From the NCBI GenBank assembly GCA_017451665.1, contig JAFTNX010000230.1, positions 1 to 16,621 on the forward strand: 16,621 nucleotides of DNA, given 5' to 3'. Shown here piece after piece: positions 15,184-16,621 of this stretch (within the stretch, counting starts at the first letter, position 1; the number at the start of each line of letters is the position of its first letter). Position numbers and translations under genes: made by a program. The notes beneath the pieces are model-generated. The model ran no database searches. It had not been told where the DNA came from and worked only from the letters and a program-made list of their open reading frames with translations. The DNA is from Oscillospiraceae bacterium (GTDB lineage: Bacteria > Bacillota > Clostridia > Oscillospirales > Ruminococcaceae).

Positions 15184-16371
15184 ACAAGAGTTTTTGACTA
15201 TGGAAAACCACAGGTTGTTTCATTCCTTGTTTCAAATGCTCTTTACTGGCTTGATAAATATCATATCGACGGTCTGAGAGTTGACGCTGTTGCATCAATG
15301 CTTTACCTCGACTATGACAGACACGACGGCGAATGGACACCTAATAAGGATGGTGGAAATCAGAATCTTGAGGCTATCGAATTCTTCAAGACTCTTAATA
15401 CTGCTGTATTTGCAAGATTCCCTAACGCAATGATGATTGCTGAAGAATCAACTGCATGGCCAATGGTTACTAAGCCTGCTGATATCGGCGGACTTGGATT
15501 TAACTATAAATGGAATATGGGCTGGATGAATGATATGCTCAGATATATGGCTATGGACCCTATACATAGAGGCTTTAACCATAATATGCTTACATTCTCA
15601 TTCTTCTATGCTTTTTCGGAAAACTTTATTCTTCCGATTTCTCACGACGAGGTTGTTCACGGAAAGGCTTCTCTTATCCAGAAGATGTGGGGACAGCCTG
15701 ACCAGAAATTCCCACAGGCAAAGGCTTTCCTTGCTTATATGATGGCTCATCCTGGAAAGAAGCTTATGTTTATGGGAAGTGAATTTGCTCAGTTCAGAGA
15801 GTGGGACTATGAAAACGGTCTTGAATGGTTTATGCCTGAACAGTTTGAAGAACACAGGAATTATCAGCTGTTTGTCAAGAACCTCAATAAGTTCTATAAG
15901 GAACACTCACAGTTCTGGGAAATCGACTATTCATGGGAAGGATTCAACTGGATTTCTAATGATGACTATAAGCAGAGCATCATAGTATTCAGAAGAATAG
16001 ATAAAAAGGGTAACGAAATCATCGTTGTATGTAATTTCGTTCCTGTGGGAAGACAGATTTATAGCTTTGGCGTACCTTATAAGGGAACATATACCGAAGT
16101 TATGAATACTACTTCTGCTGACGGTTCGCCTTGTACAAATGGTGCTGTAAAGTCCGAAGATGTACCAATGCACGGCTATGACCAGTCAATTACTGTTGAA
16201 ATTCCACCTTTCTCTGTAATGTATTTTACAGTTAAAAAGGCTCCTGTAAGAAAAAAGACAGTAAAAAATGATGGCGGAGAAACAAAGGCAAAGACAACAA
16301 AAACTACTGCTAAAAAAGCTCCCGCTAAAAAAACAACATCGGCAACAAAAAAATCCAATAAAAAATCTTAA
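15184..16371 (+). pseudogene. glgB: C-terminal part of GlgB, same frame after the TGA, with lysine-rich tail
   Basis: The same frame carries on as TRVFDYGKPQ without any other defect. It includes the nucleophile region DGLRVDAVASM (D309 in joined numbering), the acid/base region AEESTAW, LPISHDEVVHG and the C-terminal beta domain. The first in-frame ATG (15298, codon 314) comes after the nucleophile, so re-initiation could not give an active enzyme; only readthrough or a corrected codon would. Joined length would be 670 residues, normal for GlgB. After TVKKAPVRKK the last ~45 residues are Lys/Thr/Ala-rich (AKTTKTTAKKAPAKKTT and onward), like a histone H1 tail, which GlgB proteins normally lack. 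Ends TAA, 18 nt before glgC. Confidence 0.85.
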
Positions 16372-16389
16372 AATGGTGGGTGAATGTTT

Positions 16390-16621
16390 ATGTTCAACAA
16401 AAAAGAATGTGTGGCAATGCTCCTCGCAGGTGGTCAGGGAAGCCGTTTGTATGCATTGACACAGAAGGTTGCAAAACCTGCTGTACCTTATGGTGCAAAG
16501 TATCGTATTATCGATTTCCCTCTGTCAAACTGCATAAACTCAGGTATTGATACCGTTGGTGTTCTTACACAGTATCAGCCACTTGTTCTCAATGAGTATA
16601 TCGGCAACGGTCAGCCTTGGG
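16390..16621 (+). CDS. glgC: Glucose-1-phosphate adenylyltransferase, N-terminal part (cut by window end)
   Basis: 77 codons are visible. ECVAMLLAGGQGSRLYALT is the nucleotide-binding GGxGxRL loop of ADP-glucose pyrophosphorylase. KPAVPYGAKYRIIDFPLSNC and TQYQPLVLNEYIGNG are hallmarks of GlgC. It makes ADP-glucose for glycogen synthesis, the committed step before glycogen synthase and GlgB. I chose ATG 16390 because GGTGGGTG (16375-16382) lies at a suitable distance; ATG 16384 is too close to it. The 18-nt gap after glgB indicates one glg transcript. Confidence 0.95.
   Translation, partial: MFNKKECVAMLLAGGQGSRLYALTQKVAKPAVPYGAKYRIIDFPLSNCINSGIDTVGVLTQYQPLVLNEYIGNGQPW

Noticed and set aside
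15181..15225. Selenocysteine at the glgB TGA
   Set aside because: The only nearby hairpin (AACC-ACA-GGTT, about 20 nt on) is 4 bp with a loop lacking the G expected of bacterial SECIS elements, and Gly/Asn rather than Cys is usual at this site.
1..16621. Full reassignment of UGA (to Trp or Gly)
   Set aside because: About 4,800 sense codons contain only one in-frame TGA. Trp is TGG and Gly is GGN throughout, so a code change is not supported.
1..16621. CRISPR arrays, insertion sequences, tRNA or rRNA genes
   Set aside because: No regularly spaced repeats, transposase motifs, terminal repeats with duplications, or tRNA-like T-loop patterns were seen.

Overview
The window reads as a chromosomal segment of an anaerobic, low-GC, spore-lineage Firmicute. 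I favour a Ruminococcus/Oscillospiraceae-type clostridium. The reasons are the AT-rich composition, strong AGGAGG-type ribosome binding sites, a SpoIIE sporulation phosphatase, a clostridial-style split purine pathway and a glycogen operon. No mobile element, tRNA, rRNA or CRISPR array was seen.

Layout. (1) 1-1818 (+) is the 3' part of a large FtsX-type ABC transporter permease, cut by an in-frame TAA at 1258-1260. It is followed by the ATPase ychF (1842-2936) and a strong bidirectional terminator (about 2949-2991). (2) 2997-10396 (-) is a compact purine operon. In transcription order it runs purE, a purF-like gene, purM, purN, a PurO-type IMP cyclohydrolase, a stand-alone AICAR transformylase, a YjbR/MmcQ-family gene and purD. 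It is preceded by about 200 nt of structured leader with its own intrinsic terminator and a sigma-A-like promoter. (3) 10742-10975 (-) is a small conserved-looking protein of unknown function, divergent from rsmA. (4) 11100-11960 (+) is rsmA (ksgA) behind a near-consensus extended -10 promoter. (5) 12047-14089 (+) is spoIIE, whose promoter has a Spo0A-box-like element, 21-bp spacing and an 11-bp inverted repeat. (6) 14359-16371 (+) is glgB, cut by an in-frame TGA at a position that is normally Gly or Asn. Next is the 5' end of glgC (16390 to the window end).

How the genes work together. The operon supplies PurF-like (step 1), PurD (2), PurN (3), PurM (5), PurE (6), AICAR transformylase (9) and IMP cyclohydrolase (10). 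PurL/Q/S, PurK, PurC and PurB are not in the window. Steps 9 and 10, usually fused in PurH, are two adjacent genes here. The PurF-like protein lacks the N-terminal cysteine nucleophile of the glutaminase domain but keeps the PRPP loop and likely Fe-S cysteines. GlgC and GlgB would make ADP-glucose and branch glycogen.

Most notable are the cysteine-less PurF, the two single-codon interruptions (TAA in the permease, TGA in glgB) in a window where no gene ends in TGA, and the purE leader RNA. I found no clear evidence for a wholly new multi-gene system.
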